A DNA stretch of 64,000 nucleotides from Austropuccinia psidii (lineage: Eukaryota; Basidiomycota; Pucciniomycetes; Pucciniales; Sphaerophragmiaceae). The notes under the pieces are model-generated. The model did not search any database. It saw only the letters and a list, made by a program, of their open reading frames with translations, and had not been told where the DNA came from. A program made the translations under genes and the position numbers. Of this stretch, positions 11,410 through 25,049 are shown one piece after another. Each line of letters opens with the position of its first letter. The first letter of the stretch is position 1. The stretch lies in contig JALGQZ010000008.1 in assembly GCA_023105745.1 (NCBI GenBank), positions 44,637,618-44,701,617 of the forward strand, read 5' to 3'.

Positions 11410-12470
11410 ACACAGCTCTATAATCAGTAGTCTTATGAATAGAAATATTACTCCCACTCAGATTTAACATTAAACAGTGGTGCAATGTGGTTACAAATGT
11501 CCCAATTTTCTGAGCAAACTCAAAAGCAGTTTGCAGAACTTGAAGCAAGCCATGAGAGGATGAAAACATTAACAGCCTCCATGGAAAAAATTGTTAAAAC
11601 TCTTCAATAAGGACATTCTCAATTGAGCAAACCCCTTGAAGAAACCAACAAAAGACTGAATCTAGTCTTTGAAGAACAAAACCACAGAAACAGGGACAGG
11701 GATTTTCTGGATCAAGACATAAACAAACTGTTTAATGTCTACCATAACATGAAGCCCCAACCACAAGGCCATGTTATGGATAATCCATATCACCAAGAGG
11801 ACATCAAACCAGATGCCATGTTGGTGAATAAGGAAAGATATCTATCTCACTACCAGGATGGAAATAATATGTCTTATTCTGAGAAGAAAGCCTTGAACCA
11901 GCTTCCTGAGGCCTCAAGCTGGCCCAAATTCTCTGAAACAGGAGAATATAATCATATGGAACTCATAGATTATATTTATGGAATCTTCATTCATGTATCA
12001 AGCATACCAGACTACTGTATTACTGCTAGACTTAATACATAATTTAAAGGACATGCTAGTATTTGGTACACAGAAATTAAAGAAATCCATGTCAGGAGAA
12101 ACTGGCCATGGTGGAAGAGTCAAGCCATCCAAAAGTACATAAATGGTACTTGGATATGGCAAAAGACCATGTCATCTGAAAATGACAAGTATTCAGTGGA
12201 CAAAGATCGGTAATAATGGTGTCTTAGACAGTCTAAAAGACTCAAAGCCATTGATCCTCAAATGAGCATTCAAATGAGGAATCACAAACTCCTGACACAA
12301 ATTCCAGGAGAACTATAGCATTCAGTAAAATGAAGATGCAACCAAAATTGGAAATACCTTACAAGATGTAAGTAAAAGAACAAATATAGGGATATATTCC
12401 CCATACAAAAGCAGTGGTTTCAAAGAGAAACAACCTTTCAGGGTAGAGCTCAAAGACAAACCCAAAGAAA
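11410..12470 (+). pseudogene. Gag capsid region of copy 1
   Basis: The region aligns with the capsid part of copy 2. A coiled-coil-like stretch (LWLQMSQ-like, 11480-11620) is followed by the fragment 11623-12042 with ASSWPKFSETGEYNHMELIDYI and SIPDYCITARLNT. Translatable pieces such as KGHASIWYTE and RNWPWWKSQ follow to about 12300. Stops interrupt it near 11608, 12040 and 12210, and the segment before the zinc knuckle is rearranged. In Ty3/gypsy elements this part forms the virus-like particle shell. This copy cannot make it. Confidence 0.8.
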
Positions 12471-12472
12471 GA

Positions 12473-13273
12473 GTGGCAGAAGTGACTAAGAAGAAGAATT
12501 CTTGTCACAATTGTGGCTCAACAGACTTCTATGCCAACAACTGTCTAAAGGCAAAGAAAAAAGTCTATGCCTTTGAGAAAATCCCAGAGGAGAAATTCCC
12601 CACAGAGGATTCTGAATACGACTCTATGGGAGATGCCATCAGAGAACAATCTGATGAGGAGCAATACCCAAGAGAGGAATTTCTTGTGGAATACCAAGAG
12701 GAAACACCACTAGAAATCCAGGAAATACAGCTGGAAGCAGGCATGCCACAAGACACTGCCAATAAAAGCTTGTGCAAACATACACAGGATGCACAGACAT
12801 GCCTGGTCACACCAACCAAAGGAATGACATACATACATGGGACAGCCACAAACATGACTGTTTGCATTGACAATGCTCAACACCCATTGATCATTGACAG
12901 TGGGGCACACTGCTGCATAGTGGGCAGAAATTATCTGGACAACCACTTCCCAAATTGGGAAGAACAGCTCTTGCCAACCAAGGCAAAGAACCTCAAAAGT
13001 GCTTCAGGGAAGATGAATTCCATTGGGACCATTATCAAAGAGATAATTATACCCCACAGGAAGGGTAATATCAGACTCAACCCAGAGTTTGTAGTGCTTG
13101 ATGATGCCCACATCCAAGGGTTTTTACTGGGAACAGATTACCAGAGGATGTATGGCATTGATATGTACAATAGTAAAAGCAGGATCATTACCATTGGTAC
13201 CAGCAAGCAAAACAATTTCACTCGATATATACCAAATATCTGCTCAGGACCCACTGAAAGAACTACCGAATGA
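12473..13273 (+). pseudogene. Gag zinc knuckle and aspartic protease of copy 1
   Basis: The frame begins in the nucleocapsid end: the CCHC knuckle C-x2-C-x4-H-x4-C has its histidine replaced by phenylalanine (codon 12527-12529), so zinc binding should be lost. An acidic linker follows, then a retropepsin-like domain with the active-site triad in the segment IIDSGAHC (about 12889-12912) and the conserved FLLGTDYQRMYGID end. In the family the protease cleaves Gag-Pol. The frame stops at 13271-13273, before RT, through a frameshift. Confidence 0.85.
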
Positions 13274-13279
13274 ATTCAG

Positions 13280-14920
13280 GTGGGCCAGTTCAGCACTACC
13301 CTCACCAGTAAATGGAAACTAAGCTTGTTGAAGATGCTGAGAAAGAATAGACCAGCATTTGCCATTGGTGAGGAACCATTAGGAAAAATTAGAGGCCATG
13401 ATATAGAGCTATATATGGATGTGGGAAGACCTCATCCACCCATGCTCAGGAGACCTCCATACCCAGCATGTCTGGAGACTAGGAAAGAAATTGAAAAACA
13501 CATCAATGAACTCCTAGACCTGGATTTCATCAGAAATAGTGGAAATCACCACTCCTGTCCTGATTACCCGGCATGATTGCAATTCTAGGCTGTGTGGAGA
13601 TTTCAGAGCTCTGAACAACTAAACAAAAGCTGACAGGTACCCTATACCTAGGATACCTCATTCCCTAGACAAACTAGCAAGAGCCAAATACATAACCAAA
13701 ATGGATTGTATGAAAGGTTTTCACCAGAATGGAGTTAAAAAAAACTCCATGAAATTACTTAGAATCATATGCCATATGGGCATATATGAATACACCAGGA
13801 TGCCATTTGGCATCAAAAATGCACCAGCCCACTTCAAAGGATGATGGATACAATATTTCAAGATGAAATATTGGAAGGATTGATGGTAGTATATATTGAG
13901 TACATCATTATATACTCAGAGACATGGGAAGACCATGTGCAGTATATAGACAGAGTCCTCAGTAAATGTACACCCATCAATCTGAAAATTTCAATTAAGA
14001 AGTGCAATTTTGGCCAACAAGAGCTACTAGCTCTAGGAAATAAAGTCCCAGGTCTTAGTCTGGCAATAGACCAGAACAAAGTAGCAGTAGTACTGCAAAA
14101 GCCAGTACCAAAAAACATCAAAGAGATGCAATCAATCCTTGGGTTTTCTAGATACTATGGAAACCACATCAAAGCCTTTTCCCACATAACAAGTAGTCTG
14201 TACAAGTTATGTTCAAAAGATGTAGTTTTTCAAATTACCAAGGAAAGGAGGGATGCATATGAGAGGATCAAACATGAACTCACAAATGCACCTGTGCTCA
14301 TCTTACCTGACTTTGAACTACCATTCAAGTTATACATAGATGCAAAATGTAGCCAAGGCTTAGGAGCAGCCCTTCACCAGAGAAAGATTGTAGATGGTGA
14401 ACCAAGAGAGGGAGTAATATTCGACATATCTAGGAAGCTGAAAGATTCAGAAGCCAGGTATGGGGCCACCAAGACTGAATGCCTATGCCTAGTCTGGGCT
14501 CTAGAGAAACTTCATTATTATTTGGAGGGTGCAGTCTTTGAATTCTACACAGACTACACAGCCTTGAAGTCTTTACTGAACATGAAGATGACCAATAGAC
14601 ACATGTTGATGTGGCAAGTAGCCATCCAAGAGTATATAGGCAATATGACCATCATATATAAAGAGGGTAAAAGTCATACCAATGCAGATGGCCTCAGCAG
14701 ATGGCCACTGGATAATTTCAAAAGCAATCCAGCTTATGACCCTGAATTAGCAGACAAGATACCTATCCATTTCATGGAAATAGATAGGAGGAAAAACTTC
14801 AGATTTTCTGAATGGGCATCAGAAAGTGGTACCCCAGGCAGTGGAGACACTGATTCAGAAGGAACAAAAACTCCCATATTAGGAATAAGTTCCTCACAGC
14901 TGGATAATGAATTTTTTTAG
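13280..14920 (+). pseudogene. Reverse transcriptase and RNase H of copy 1
   Basis: The first segment (13280-13576) carries the protease-RT linker and RPPYPACLETRKEIEKHINELLD. A frameshift follows. The RT fingers/palm (DCMKGFHQNGVK, GIYEYTRMPFGIKN) can be read around 13700-13830. The frame resumes at 13841-14920. The catalytic box, YIDD in copy 2, is YIEY here (13892-13903), so both active-site aspartates are lost. RNase H follows ([47 protein letters not shown]). The product would be inactive. Confidence 0.9.
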
Positions 14921-15029
14921 TGCAGTAATGAAGACATATGCCAAACACAAACAGTGTGGCATACTGTTTCAACTCCTTCAATAGAAGTACAGGAGCTAAG
15001 AACTGGAATACCAGGCAGAGGAACCCTGG

Positions 15030-16475
15030 TTGAGGGACCATAAGGACAGCAAGTTCTTACTTATAGATGGCCTTCTCTACCATAGAGAGAGAGATACAAG
15101 TACCTTCACAGTGGCAGACAGAGACCATATATCCCTGATCCTGAAGGAATGCCATGACTGCCCTTATATGGGACACATTAGTGAAGACAGGACCAAGGAA
15201 AGGGTAGCAAGCACTGCTCGGTGGCCCAAATGGGAAAGAAACTTGAGTGACTATATCAGTACTTGTGAAAGATTCCAGAAGGCAAATAGAAAACATGGGA
15301 AGAATTATTGGCTACTTAAACACATAGAAGAACCCAAACACCCATGGGAAACCATCAACATGGATTGGGTTACAGGACTTGTCCCAGGAGGCAAAGAAAA
15401 CTTCAATGCTTTCCTGATCATAGTTGATAGGTTCAGAAAGAGTGTGAGGTGCCTTCCATGTCTCAAAGAGGATAAAGCAATGGATACTGCCTTGTTATTT
15501 TGGAATAACATAATATCCACCTGTGGAGTCCCTAAAATTATCATTAGTAATAGGAACCCAAAATTCACATCAGAATTTTGGAGCAACTTGTATGACATGC
15601 TTGGTACTAAAATTGCATTCTCCACAGCTTACCATCCACACACAGATGACCTATCTGAAAGGATGATCCAAACCATGGGGGATATCCTTAGAAGGTTCTG
15701 TGCATATGGCATGGAATACAAAGACAATGAAGGATACACCCATTACTGGGTTACCCTTCTACCAGCAGTCCAACTGGCGTATAATACTAGCCAGCATTCT
15801 ACCACAGGGAAATCACCTTCACTGGTAGAAAAAGGGTGGAACCCCCTATTGCCTGTGGATCACTTGGAGAAGAATCTTCTAGCTATCCATCCCACTGCCA
15901 AGGACTTCCATCATATGTGGAAGAAGGCTGGTGAAACAGCTTCCAAATGCATAGCTGAGGCAAAAGATTACAATAAACAGAGGTTGGGGAAAACACACAT
16001 GGAACCTGACTTCAAAGAGGGGGACCAAGTGTTAGTGTGTATACTAAACTTCAACAATCTTAAGGGACCAAAGAAGATGAGAGACTCATTTGTAGGGCCC
16101 TTCACTATCATTAAGCTGATAGGGAAAAATTCAGTGGAAGCCAGACTCACAGAGGAATTTTCTAGGAAACACCCAGTATTCCCAGTGAGTCTGGTTAAGC
16201 CATACTTCCAGACAGAGGAAGATATGTTCCCCTCTGGGAAGAAGAATCCCACTCCACCAGACATAGTGGAAGTGGAGGACTCCCCTGGCCCTATGAAGAA
16301 AATCATCAAGTCCAAGAAAATTAGACTGAATGGTAGAGACCAGAGGCAGTACTTGGGCAGATTCAAAAACCAGACAGCAGATAAAGACAAATGGTTGGCT
16401 GAAGATGCCATACCAAATAGGAAACTTCATCTGAGGATATTCAGGGCCTCTAGGAAAACTGAACAGTCTCGTTAA
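15030..16475 (+). pseudogene. Integrase with chromodomain-like tail of copy 1
   Basis: A 481-codon open segment. It has the zinc-binding part with CERF where copy 2 has CERC, so one cysteine is lost. The core domain has [11 protein letters not shown], then SNRNPKF where copy 2 has SDRDPKF (15545-15565), removing the second catalytic aspartate. The glutamate of LSERMIQTM is kept. The GDQVLV and [12 protein letters not shown] segments follow, then a chromodomain-like stretch ([14 protein letters not shown]). It is separated from the RT frame by a stop at 14918-14920 and about 110 bp of disrupted sequence. It cannot catalyse integration as it stands. Confidence 0.9.
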
Positions 16476-16486
16476 TGATCAGCCTT

Positions 16487-16501
16487 CATAGAGGGAGGGT
16501 A
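16487..16501 (+). promoter_or_regulatory. Polypurine tract of copy 1
   Basis: Purine-rich AGAGGGAGGGTA ends one base before the 3' LTR (TGTAAGCC at 16502). The same 12-mer precedes the 3' LTR of copy 2. It primes plus-strand DNA synthesis in LTR elements. Confidence 0.75.
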
Positions 16502-17888
16502 TGTAAGCCTGTGACTCAAACCCAGAGCACAAGCATGACAGCCAAATACCATAATTAAAGGTGTAGCCAAAATACCGCCAAAACATGGAGCTGAGCCAAA
16601 TAAGCTCAAAGGGCATCAAAAGAAAGAGGAAACTCACCTCTTCCCAAATATTCAAGTCGCATTATCATAGTAAAAAGAATAACAAAGCTATTGCTGAGCA
16701 TAAACCTTAATTTTCACCTCTCATCTGAAATACAGAGGAAGAGGCATAACCCCATCAAATGGGTATTCCAAATGAAGCTCTAAGTCAGGGCTATCCAATG
16801 GTACTAACCAAAGTGAGATAGCACCAGAATTACAGAGGTTATGACCAAAATAAGGTCAAATAAGGGTGAATAAAATATTCACCTCCCATCTAACTTCTAC
16901 AGTTTTAGTGTGATATACCTAAAGTGGGGTCTTTGTGGAAAGAGCTCAATCAGGGCTATCTGTTGGTTCCATTCATCTACCCATATCTCATCTAGAAAAA
17001 ACTGTATGGGGCAAACAAGCTCCATACAGTTTTTAAGCAAAACATATATATGTACAAAGGATCTTACACATGGCATAACTTTGCCATATCTAATGATAGC
17101 CATATCAAATAAGGTACCATTGTGTAAAGCACATTCAGGGCTACAATATAAACAAACTTCGAGCTTGATATCTCAGAAACAGACAAATGTATGTCAGTTT
17201 TAAGCTCAAAATTCCACAGTTAGACCAATACAGTCTTACTGTGGGATATTCTCCCATAAGTATGATTATGAGGTGTCAAATAGACAAAGAAGCATGCTTC
17301 TACTTCAATAACTCATAACTTATTCAATACTGGGGTTCCATACAGGTTCTGTACAGAATTCTACGTGTCATACACATCAGAAGAAGGCTATGTGGTCCCC
17401 AGATTAAAATTTTAACCCTGTATTGGTGAAAAATGCCCAGACGTGGTTTCAAAACCACCTCTGAGCCCAATACAGAGCATACATGCACTATGAAAACCAC
17501 AAGCCAGTACTCTGAAGTGAAAAACTCTTCACTTCTTCTACATGGATTGTTTAGAGGGCCATTCCACCTCATTTTAGGATAAAAGGAGGCCTTTTCTCCA
17601 CCAGAAAAGGTTTCCTCATCCTGCTCTTGAATTCCTATGTAGTACAGCTGTCAAAAACAGTTATAATATTGGAAAATAACCAGGTTATACTATAAACCTT
17701 AGTATTGTAACCCAACAGGTAAAGCTGCACCCAGGGCTTTCAACAGCGCTCACCACCACTAATAATCATTAGTAAAGCCCTTTTATTTTATTTAAAACCC
17801 AATTTTTTAACATTATTATCTGTGTCACAGTCATAGTTTAGATTGTAAATACTCTTCATTATCACCTCTTGATAGACTCACCCTGACA
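16502..17888 (+). repeat. 3' LTR of copy 1
   Basis: TGTAAGCC...CCCTGACA, 1,387 bp. It aligns along its length with 8280-9695 but with many substitutions and short indels. It is followed by the right target duplication AGGGA (17889-17893). Confidence 0.92.
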
Positions 17889-19130
17889 AGGGAGTATTTC
17901 TCTGAGAAATCTATATATAGCCCCAATAAATGGCACAAAATTGCCATATTTGTGCCATAATTTGTACCTTGGCGATCTATACAGGTTTGATATTCACAAT
18001 AATATATACAATTTAACTCTCATGGTTCTCTTGCTTCATAGAAAATGCCTCTGAAGGACCTCTACTATGGCCATTTTGGTCCCTGGGACATCCCCCTGAT
18101 GTATCTTCCCATGGTTTTGGGCTTTTCTTATGCCAACCTCTGCTAAACAAACTCCTTCAAGCTTTTAGAGACCCATCTTAGGGGGTATTTCTCTTAAAAA
18201 TCAAGCAAAATTCTTAATAAATGGCACAAAATGGCCAAATTTTTGCCATAAAGTGACTTTTGGTGGTGTATACAGGTGTAATATTCAGAAAAATGAAAAA
18301 TATGAATAACTGCGCTTCTCATGATATATTTATAATATGTCTGATAGGTCTCTGCTGTGACCAATTTGATTAAAAAGCCCTGAATGGTCATTTGTGGCTA
18401 TTTTGGGCTCTGGGACATCCCCTTGATGTATTTTCCCATGCTTTTATTGAGTTGCGGGAGCTTTATGGTATAAAACGCCCCCCAGGAATATGAAATACCT
18501 GCTTTAGGTGGTATTTATCTTAGAGATTCAGAAACAGATTACCAAATGGCACAAGATTGGCAAATTTGTGCTATAAAGTGGAGTTTTTTATACAGGTGTG
18601 ATATTCAGACAAAAATATACAGCTTAATAATGAGATTAATCTTGCTCTATATCCAATTCTTTTGAGGGGACTCTAATATTGCCAATTGGGTCTAATCCCC
18701 CAAAAGCACAATTTATGGCTATATTTCATCCCTAGGAGATCCCCCTGAGGTATTATCCCATGGTTTTCAAGGTCCTTTGTGCCAGCTACTTAAAAAATCC
18801 CTAAAGCCTATTGAAGTCCTACTTTATCAGGTTTTTCCTTGAAAATGTTTTCAAAAGGCTCAATAAATGGAAAAAACAGAAAATTTAATGGCATAAAGTA
18901 AATTCTTGGGGTCTAAAACGGGGTAAAAGACCAAATCATATTTAAATCATAGTTATCTGAGTTCCCTCTTTCTGTTATGAATTTTTATTGGGTCCTATAA
19001 TATGACCATTTTTCCTATCTTTGGGCCTTGGGACATCCCCTGCATTTATTATCAGAAGGAGACAGGAACTCTTTCTAGAATTCATGGAAGACCTACCGAG
19101 GGGGTTTGTTATAGAAATTTAGGAAAATAG
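17889..19130 (+). repeat. Diverged tandem repeat array, unit about 295-327 bp
   Basis: Successive units share a start like GTATTTCTCT, AATAAATGGCACAAAA, TATACAGGT, a TGATATTCA block and TTGGTCCCTGGGACATCCCC with ATCCCATGGTTTT. The GGGACATCCCC-like anchor occurs near 18085, 18412, 18735 and 19030. The last unit fades after about 19130. With the left remnant at 7975-8279, at least five units exist. No coding content is seen. Confidence 0.75.
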
Positions 19131-22100
19131 AAACAATGTGGTAATATCTGTCTTATAATCTGTATTTTGTACTTTTAAAAAAACATTTGTCATACAATAC
19201 TCAATTCATTATAAATTCATCATGAAATACAGTCTTCTCTCATCATTCCATGATTACTTGTTTCCTATTCCCTCTTTAGTTAATTTTTCCTTTCATAATG
19301 AACTCCCAGTTCCTCCCCTCACAAATTATTCAATTAGTTTTATCTTAAAAATTCAAAATAATTTTAATTAATTAATTCATAGCTAGCTTATGTCCTCAAA
19401 TGTTATGTCTTGCATTATTTGTGATATTAATAAGTTTTTTATTATTGATTAGTAATAATTTGGTTATGTGCTTGAACATGATAGTTTTTTTGGAAAATAT
19501 TTTCATATTTTTAATAATTCTTTCCAGATTCCAAGCTTGTAGCAAAAGGTTAATCAACAGATTCTAAAGCTAGTATGCAGAGCAAGTAATTTAAAAACCT
19601 ATTTCAATAAAATGACTATGAATTCTGAATTCCCAACCACATTACAGGAAAAAAATTCCTTGGTAATATTTTGGCTATATCCCAGGAATTCCCTGAGATT
19701 CTCTATGCCACACCAAAGTGATTTTTCATTAATATTTGATATTGATTTTTATGATAGCCAATTACTGGATAGAAAGATACTTTTAAACTTCCCTGGTGTT
19801 AGGTTTTGAGTTTTTTTTAATTCTCCTCCCTTGACACCAAAAATTATGGGTCAGGAAAACATATGGGTTGCCACATTTCAAATGATAACCAATAACATGA
19901 TATATCTGACTTTTAAACATGCTTTATGGTTCTGAGCCTTTTTCTGAAGAGCTTCCTGGACCAATTTTTGCTCTTATTGGTTTTATTTATTAATTCATTT
20001 CATCACAGAAGAGATACAGGAAAGGATGAATACAAGATAATTGAAACTAACACAAAAACATTCTGTTAATTCCAAAAGTAGGGTATCAAATCGATCCTAA
20101 TTATAATTTATCTAGGAGTTTTTTAAGAGTTAATAATCAATTTTCCATGCATAATAATACATTTAGTCATGAATATGGTAAGCTTCATCCAAGTTCTCAT
20201 CAGATATATATTTTAAAATAAATAATATTTTTTCTGTGCCTCCTTTTATAAAAGCTTTTCAAAGGCCCAATTGTTTCAACCATCTCCTGGAGCTTTTGGC
20301 TCATCCTTATTTGAGGAAGATTTTTTTGTTTCAGCTTCAGTTAAATTTCTTCTTGTAAACACTTCCCAAATTTTCCTTCACTTTGTGGATTGTTTGTCTG
20401 GTTCAAGCTAATAATATTTTCTGTCTGCATAGCTCCAAATTTAACCAGGAAATTTTATTTTATTTCAGCTTCCTTCTCCGCTTCAGCCATTTCAACATAT
20501 AGGTTTGTTGGAATATTGAGATTTCTCACTGGATTGGAAATGATTCCTCTTTATTTCAAAAATTAATTACTCTTGATGAGCTTCCCCTTACCCATCTATG
20601 CCTTCCAATTCTCATTTCACAAGGTGGTTATTATTGTGAATTGATCCTCCTGGTGGCTCATGATAATGATTCCTAATTTAATAACATAAACAAAATGGTG
20701 GTAATGATCTTTAAATGTTTCAATGATCCTGTATTCAATAGCTTAGAAGTGGGAATCTGGGTTGGTTGCAAACAACTAAATTCAAATACTTGTAAGCCCA
20801 TTAGAGGAAATTTTCCCCTTGAGGTTATGAACCAAAATTATAATCAATTTTGTAAACCCAAAGCTCCTGGTCCCACCCAAAAATCCACTTTTGGAATATT
20901 TATTATTTCATCTAAGACATTTGTTTTTGAAAGTATTGGTAGCCCATTTGGTGGGAATACTTATTATTGAAATATCTAGGTCATTTGAGCTTTCCAATGA
21001 ATAATTTTTTGAATCTCTCAGTGCCTTTGGACTTGCAAGTGAAGGAAATTTTCTATTGGTCTTTATTTCCCCCTAGACCAGCTGTAGCTTTTTCTGAAAA
21101 AGCTTTTTCAGGGGTAATCCTAATAATTTCGTTTTACTGTATTTTGATGATATGATTCTTATTAAAAGTAAAAAACAGAGAAATTAAGTCTGGAAGGTAT
21201 TAAATTAAATTATGATATATTTTTCAGACATTCTTGCTTTTAAAATGGTTTAGTAGAGGTTCCAATTTTTTACTTTAACCCTTAATTTGGGCTGGATCAG
21301 CCTTATCTTTTCTACCCTTAAGTTGTATTTGTGAGCAATGATTGCATATTTTTAATGACACAAGTCAGCCATTTCTCAATGTGATCATTTAATTTTAAGG
21401 TACTTTTACTTCATTGGAAAACCACGTCCATTTTCCCCATAAGAAATAATCCATAATCTTAAAGTTTTGAATGAGCTCTTTATTGGTCCACCGCTCCTGA
21501 ATTTTGTCAATTCTGGAAATCTTAAGGCCATTATCTCAGTTTTTTGTAGATGGAGCCAATTAATATTTATTTTCTATTTCCTATTGGTCCTTTAACCACA
21601 CCAAAATTTAAGTATTTATGAAGCTAATTTGAGTATTGATCTTTGAAAATTGAGCAGAAGTATTTGCTTGGCTCCTTACATTGATACATGTCACTCAATA
21701 CCTCCATTTTTTGAAAAAGAGCTTAATTGTTACTGGGAAGATTAAAGTTTAATGTTTGCATTTTTTTCACTTTCTTTTACTTATAAATATGCCTGTGTCC
21801 CTTTAAAATGGGTCCATGATATTATATTTTTCTCTTTCCAGGTGTATTAATACTTCGAACTTTGGTTTCATTGACAGATTTTTGATTCAACTTTCATTCT
21901 CTATGCTTGTCTTTGAGAATTTTTATTTCTTTTTAAAGGAAAATGGAATCCCCCTTCGTCAGAGTTTTTTAAGTCCTTGAGGATTTTGTTTAGAAAGAAA
22001 TCTTTCTCAATATTATTTCTCTTGTTTAGAGTCAGATCTCCTCCTCTGCAGCTATTGGCTCTTCAATTTGAGAGATAAGCTACAATTCTGTATTGTTTTA

Positions 22101-24044
22101 TTATCCAATTTTTTTGGTAAGAAATCAAATTTGAATTGAAAAATGATATTTAATTATGTCATTTACATGAATTTGAGCATAGAAAAGATGTGGTTGTGAG
22201 CTATTTTTGGAAATAAATTCCAGAATTTCAGAATTTTGAAAATTGAATGATACTGGTAAGGTCTGCATGGATTATGGATCAAAATGAGAAAATAAGTAAG
22301 AATAAAGTATAATTCTGGGTAGCTTTCCACAGATCTTTGATGGAAATTCTGTAAGAATTTATGTTTTCTTTTAATCTGGGGAACCTCAAACATATGGGTC
22401 ATCAGGCTTGGGATTCTGATTGGCTTTCAGTGGATTTTTAGTGCTCACCAAATATCTAGACACAAAATCCTATGGATTTTCTCAGGTATGATACTAGTAC
22501 AGTTTCCACTTTATGTACAGTTTTTTTGGTACTAAGAATTCTTTAATCCTATAGCTAAATTACTAAATCTAATATGATAAAAGAGTTTTAATTCTCACTC
22601 AAATAATAAATATTATTATCATTGTCACTATCTTGTAATCAGAATCATAGCTTATTATATTCCTTCAACCTCCATCCATAAACACTATCAAATCTTATTT
22701 TAAACAAAAAAATAACTTTACTTTTGAGGTTAAAGAGGAAGCTGAATATAAACTAGAACCTTCTCATTCATTAAACAATATCACTTTGGCTTCAATCAAA
22801 GCTATATATCCCAAATTTACCAAATTCAATAAAAAAACCAAAAAAAATCTTCAAATGAAGTTTTTTAATTTAATTTATAATATTTCTTAATAAATATTTT
22901 TCAAAAAAAAAATTGTTTTTGTCCATTTAAAAGTGAAAAAAGAACTAATATCAAGATAAGATGAAAATTTCATTATTCAAATCAAATTATTATTAAATAC
23001 AATACTTTATATTAACTTGAATCTTATACTTACTTAATTTTTTGAATTGATTTTTTTCTTTGTATTATGAATTGATTCAATCTTAATTATTTAGTGCTAA
23101 ATTGACCAAAACTAGTCTAAGGATATCAAACCAAGTGTGTTGTTTTTTATTTTTTCCCAAAACTCTCCTTATTTATAAGTGATTCTTTATTACTTTCATT
23201 TAGTTAAAAGAGTTTTCCTTCCTCAAACATCAGGCATGTGATTGGTTTTAATCTATTTAGGCAATAAATGGTTCAAACTCAAAGCTAAAATGTTTTTTAT
23301 CTATCAATTAAAAATTAACTCATTTTTGTTTTTTTATTGAAATAAGTCAAGATTTTTTGAATTAAATATCTGTTAAAAACCCCCTCAAAGGAAAATGATC
23401 AATTTTCCTTGTCACAATGACACCCTCTCAAGCTTAACTCAATAAAGAATCATACAATTATAATGATTTTTAATAAGTCTTAATTAATATTAAAAGCTTC
23501 TTTCCTATATAATAATTCTTATAATAGTAATACATTATCATAAAATCATTTTTAATAGATTTATTTTTATCGATAATTATAATATATTAGTTTTAAAATG
23601 ATTTTACTAATTAAATAAAGCTATTATTAAGTATCAATGATTTAATTATAGTGTTCATTTCCTGACTAATAATAATGATAATAATGTATATGTAAACAAG
23701 TAATGCATCTCTATATATACATTTCTGAGCTTAATATAATATACTTCTTTTTGAATTGTGATTCTCTTTTTACATGTTATTCTGTTTTTTATGAATCTTT
23801 TTTCAATCCGATTCAAAACATTTATTCATATCTTAAGTTTATTAAAAATTATTGGCCTAAGTATAAATAAGAACTTATTCATACTAAAGTAATATTCACT
23901 TCCCATCATAATTCCTATTTTTATCAAGAAAAAATGTCCTGAGATGAAAGAAAATGATTCAAGTGATCAAAACTATTTTTTGAAAAAACTCTGCTTTTTC
24001 CATTGCTCTTTTATTGATAATTACTACACTTTATCATTTTTTGA
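19131..24044. other. AT-rich DNA, no gene supported
   Basis: Only short frames occur (longest about 91 codons, 20695-20970 +), and I recognise none. Codons around 20700-21150 look slightly more protein-like, but reading frames break every few dozen codons. Probably a decayed element or intergenic DNA. Confidence 0.5.
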
Positions 24045-24666
24045 AAAAAAAATGAAAAAAAATGAAAAAAAAAATGAAAAAAAGCAAAAAAAAAAATAAA
24101 AAAGAAAAAAAAAGAAAAAAAAAGAAAAAAAAAAGAAAAAAAAGAAAAAAAAGAAAAAAAAGAAAAAAAGAAAAAAAAGAAAAAAAAGAAAAAAAAGAAA
24201 AAAAAGAAAAAAAAGAAAAAAAAGAAAACAAAGAAAAAAAAGAAAAAAAAGAAAAAAAAGAAAAAAAAAGAAAAAAAAGAAAAAAAAGAAAAAAAAGAAA
24301 AAAAAGAAAAAAAAGAAAAAAAAGAAAAAAAAGAAAACAAAGAAAAAAAAGAAAAAAAAGAAAAAAAAGAAAAAAAAGAAAAAAAAGAAAAAAAAGAAAA
24401 AAAAGAAAAAAAAGAAAAAAAAGAAAAAAAAGAAAAAAAAGAAAAAAAAGAAAAAAAAGAAAAAAAAGAAAAAAAAGAAAAAAAAGAAAAAAAAGAAAAA
24501 AAAGAAAAAAAAGAAAAAAAAGAAAAAAAAGAAAAAAAAGAAAAAAAAGAAAAAAAAGAAAAAAAAGAAAAAAAAGAAAAAAAAGAAAAAAAAGAAAAAA
24601 AAGAAAAAAAAGAAAAAAAAGAAAAAAAAGAAAAAAAAGAAAAAAAAGAAAAAAAAGAAAAAAAAG

Positions 24667-24698
<32 letters not shown>

Positions 24699-24775
24699 AA
24701 AAAAAGAAAAAAAAGAAAAAAAAAGAAAAAAAAAGAAAAAAAAAGAAAAAAAAAGAAAAAAAAAGAAAAAAAAAG

Positions 24776-24807
<32 letters not shown>

Positions 24808-24826
24808 AAAAAAAAGAAAAAAAAAG

Positions 24827-24858
<32 letters not shown>

Positions 24859-24969
24859 AAAAAGAGAAAAAAAAGAAAAAAAAGAAAAAAAAGAAAAAAA
24901 AGAAAAAAAAGAAAAAAAAGAAAAAAAAGAAAAAAAAGAAAAAAAAGAAAAAAAAGAAAAAAAAGAAAA

Positions 24970-25049
<80 letters not shown>

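Larger units (their letters stand above)
8280..17888 (+). mobile_element. Ty3/gypsy LTR retrotransposon, copy 1 (decayed)
   Basis: A complete 9,609-bp insertion with LTRs 8280-9695 and 16502-17888, flanked by a perfect 5-bp target duplication AGGGA (8275-8279 and 17889-17893). LTRs start TGT and end CCCTGACA. Internally it has a primer-binding site just after the 5' LTR, Gag, protease, RT-RNase H, integrase-chromodomain and a polypurine tract before the 3' LTR. The LTRs differ in length (1,416 vs 1,387 bp) and at many positions, and the genes carry many stops and frameshifts, so it is an old copy. Domain order protease-RT-RNase H-integrase is that of Ty3/gypsy. It is the same family as the minus-strand copy at 35635-45329. 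Confidence 0.95.

Noticed and set aside
20695..21155. Possible decayed coding region (91- and 62-codon frames)
   Set aside because: No recognisable domain, and the two frames do not join into a family I know. Left as unassigned.
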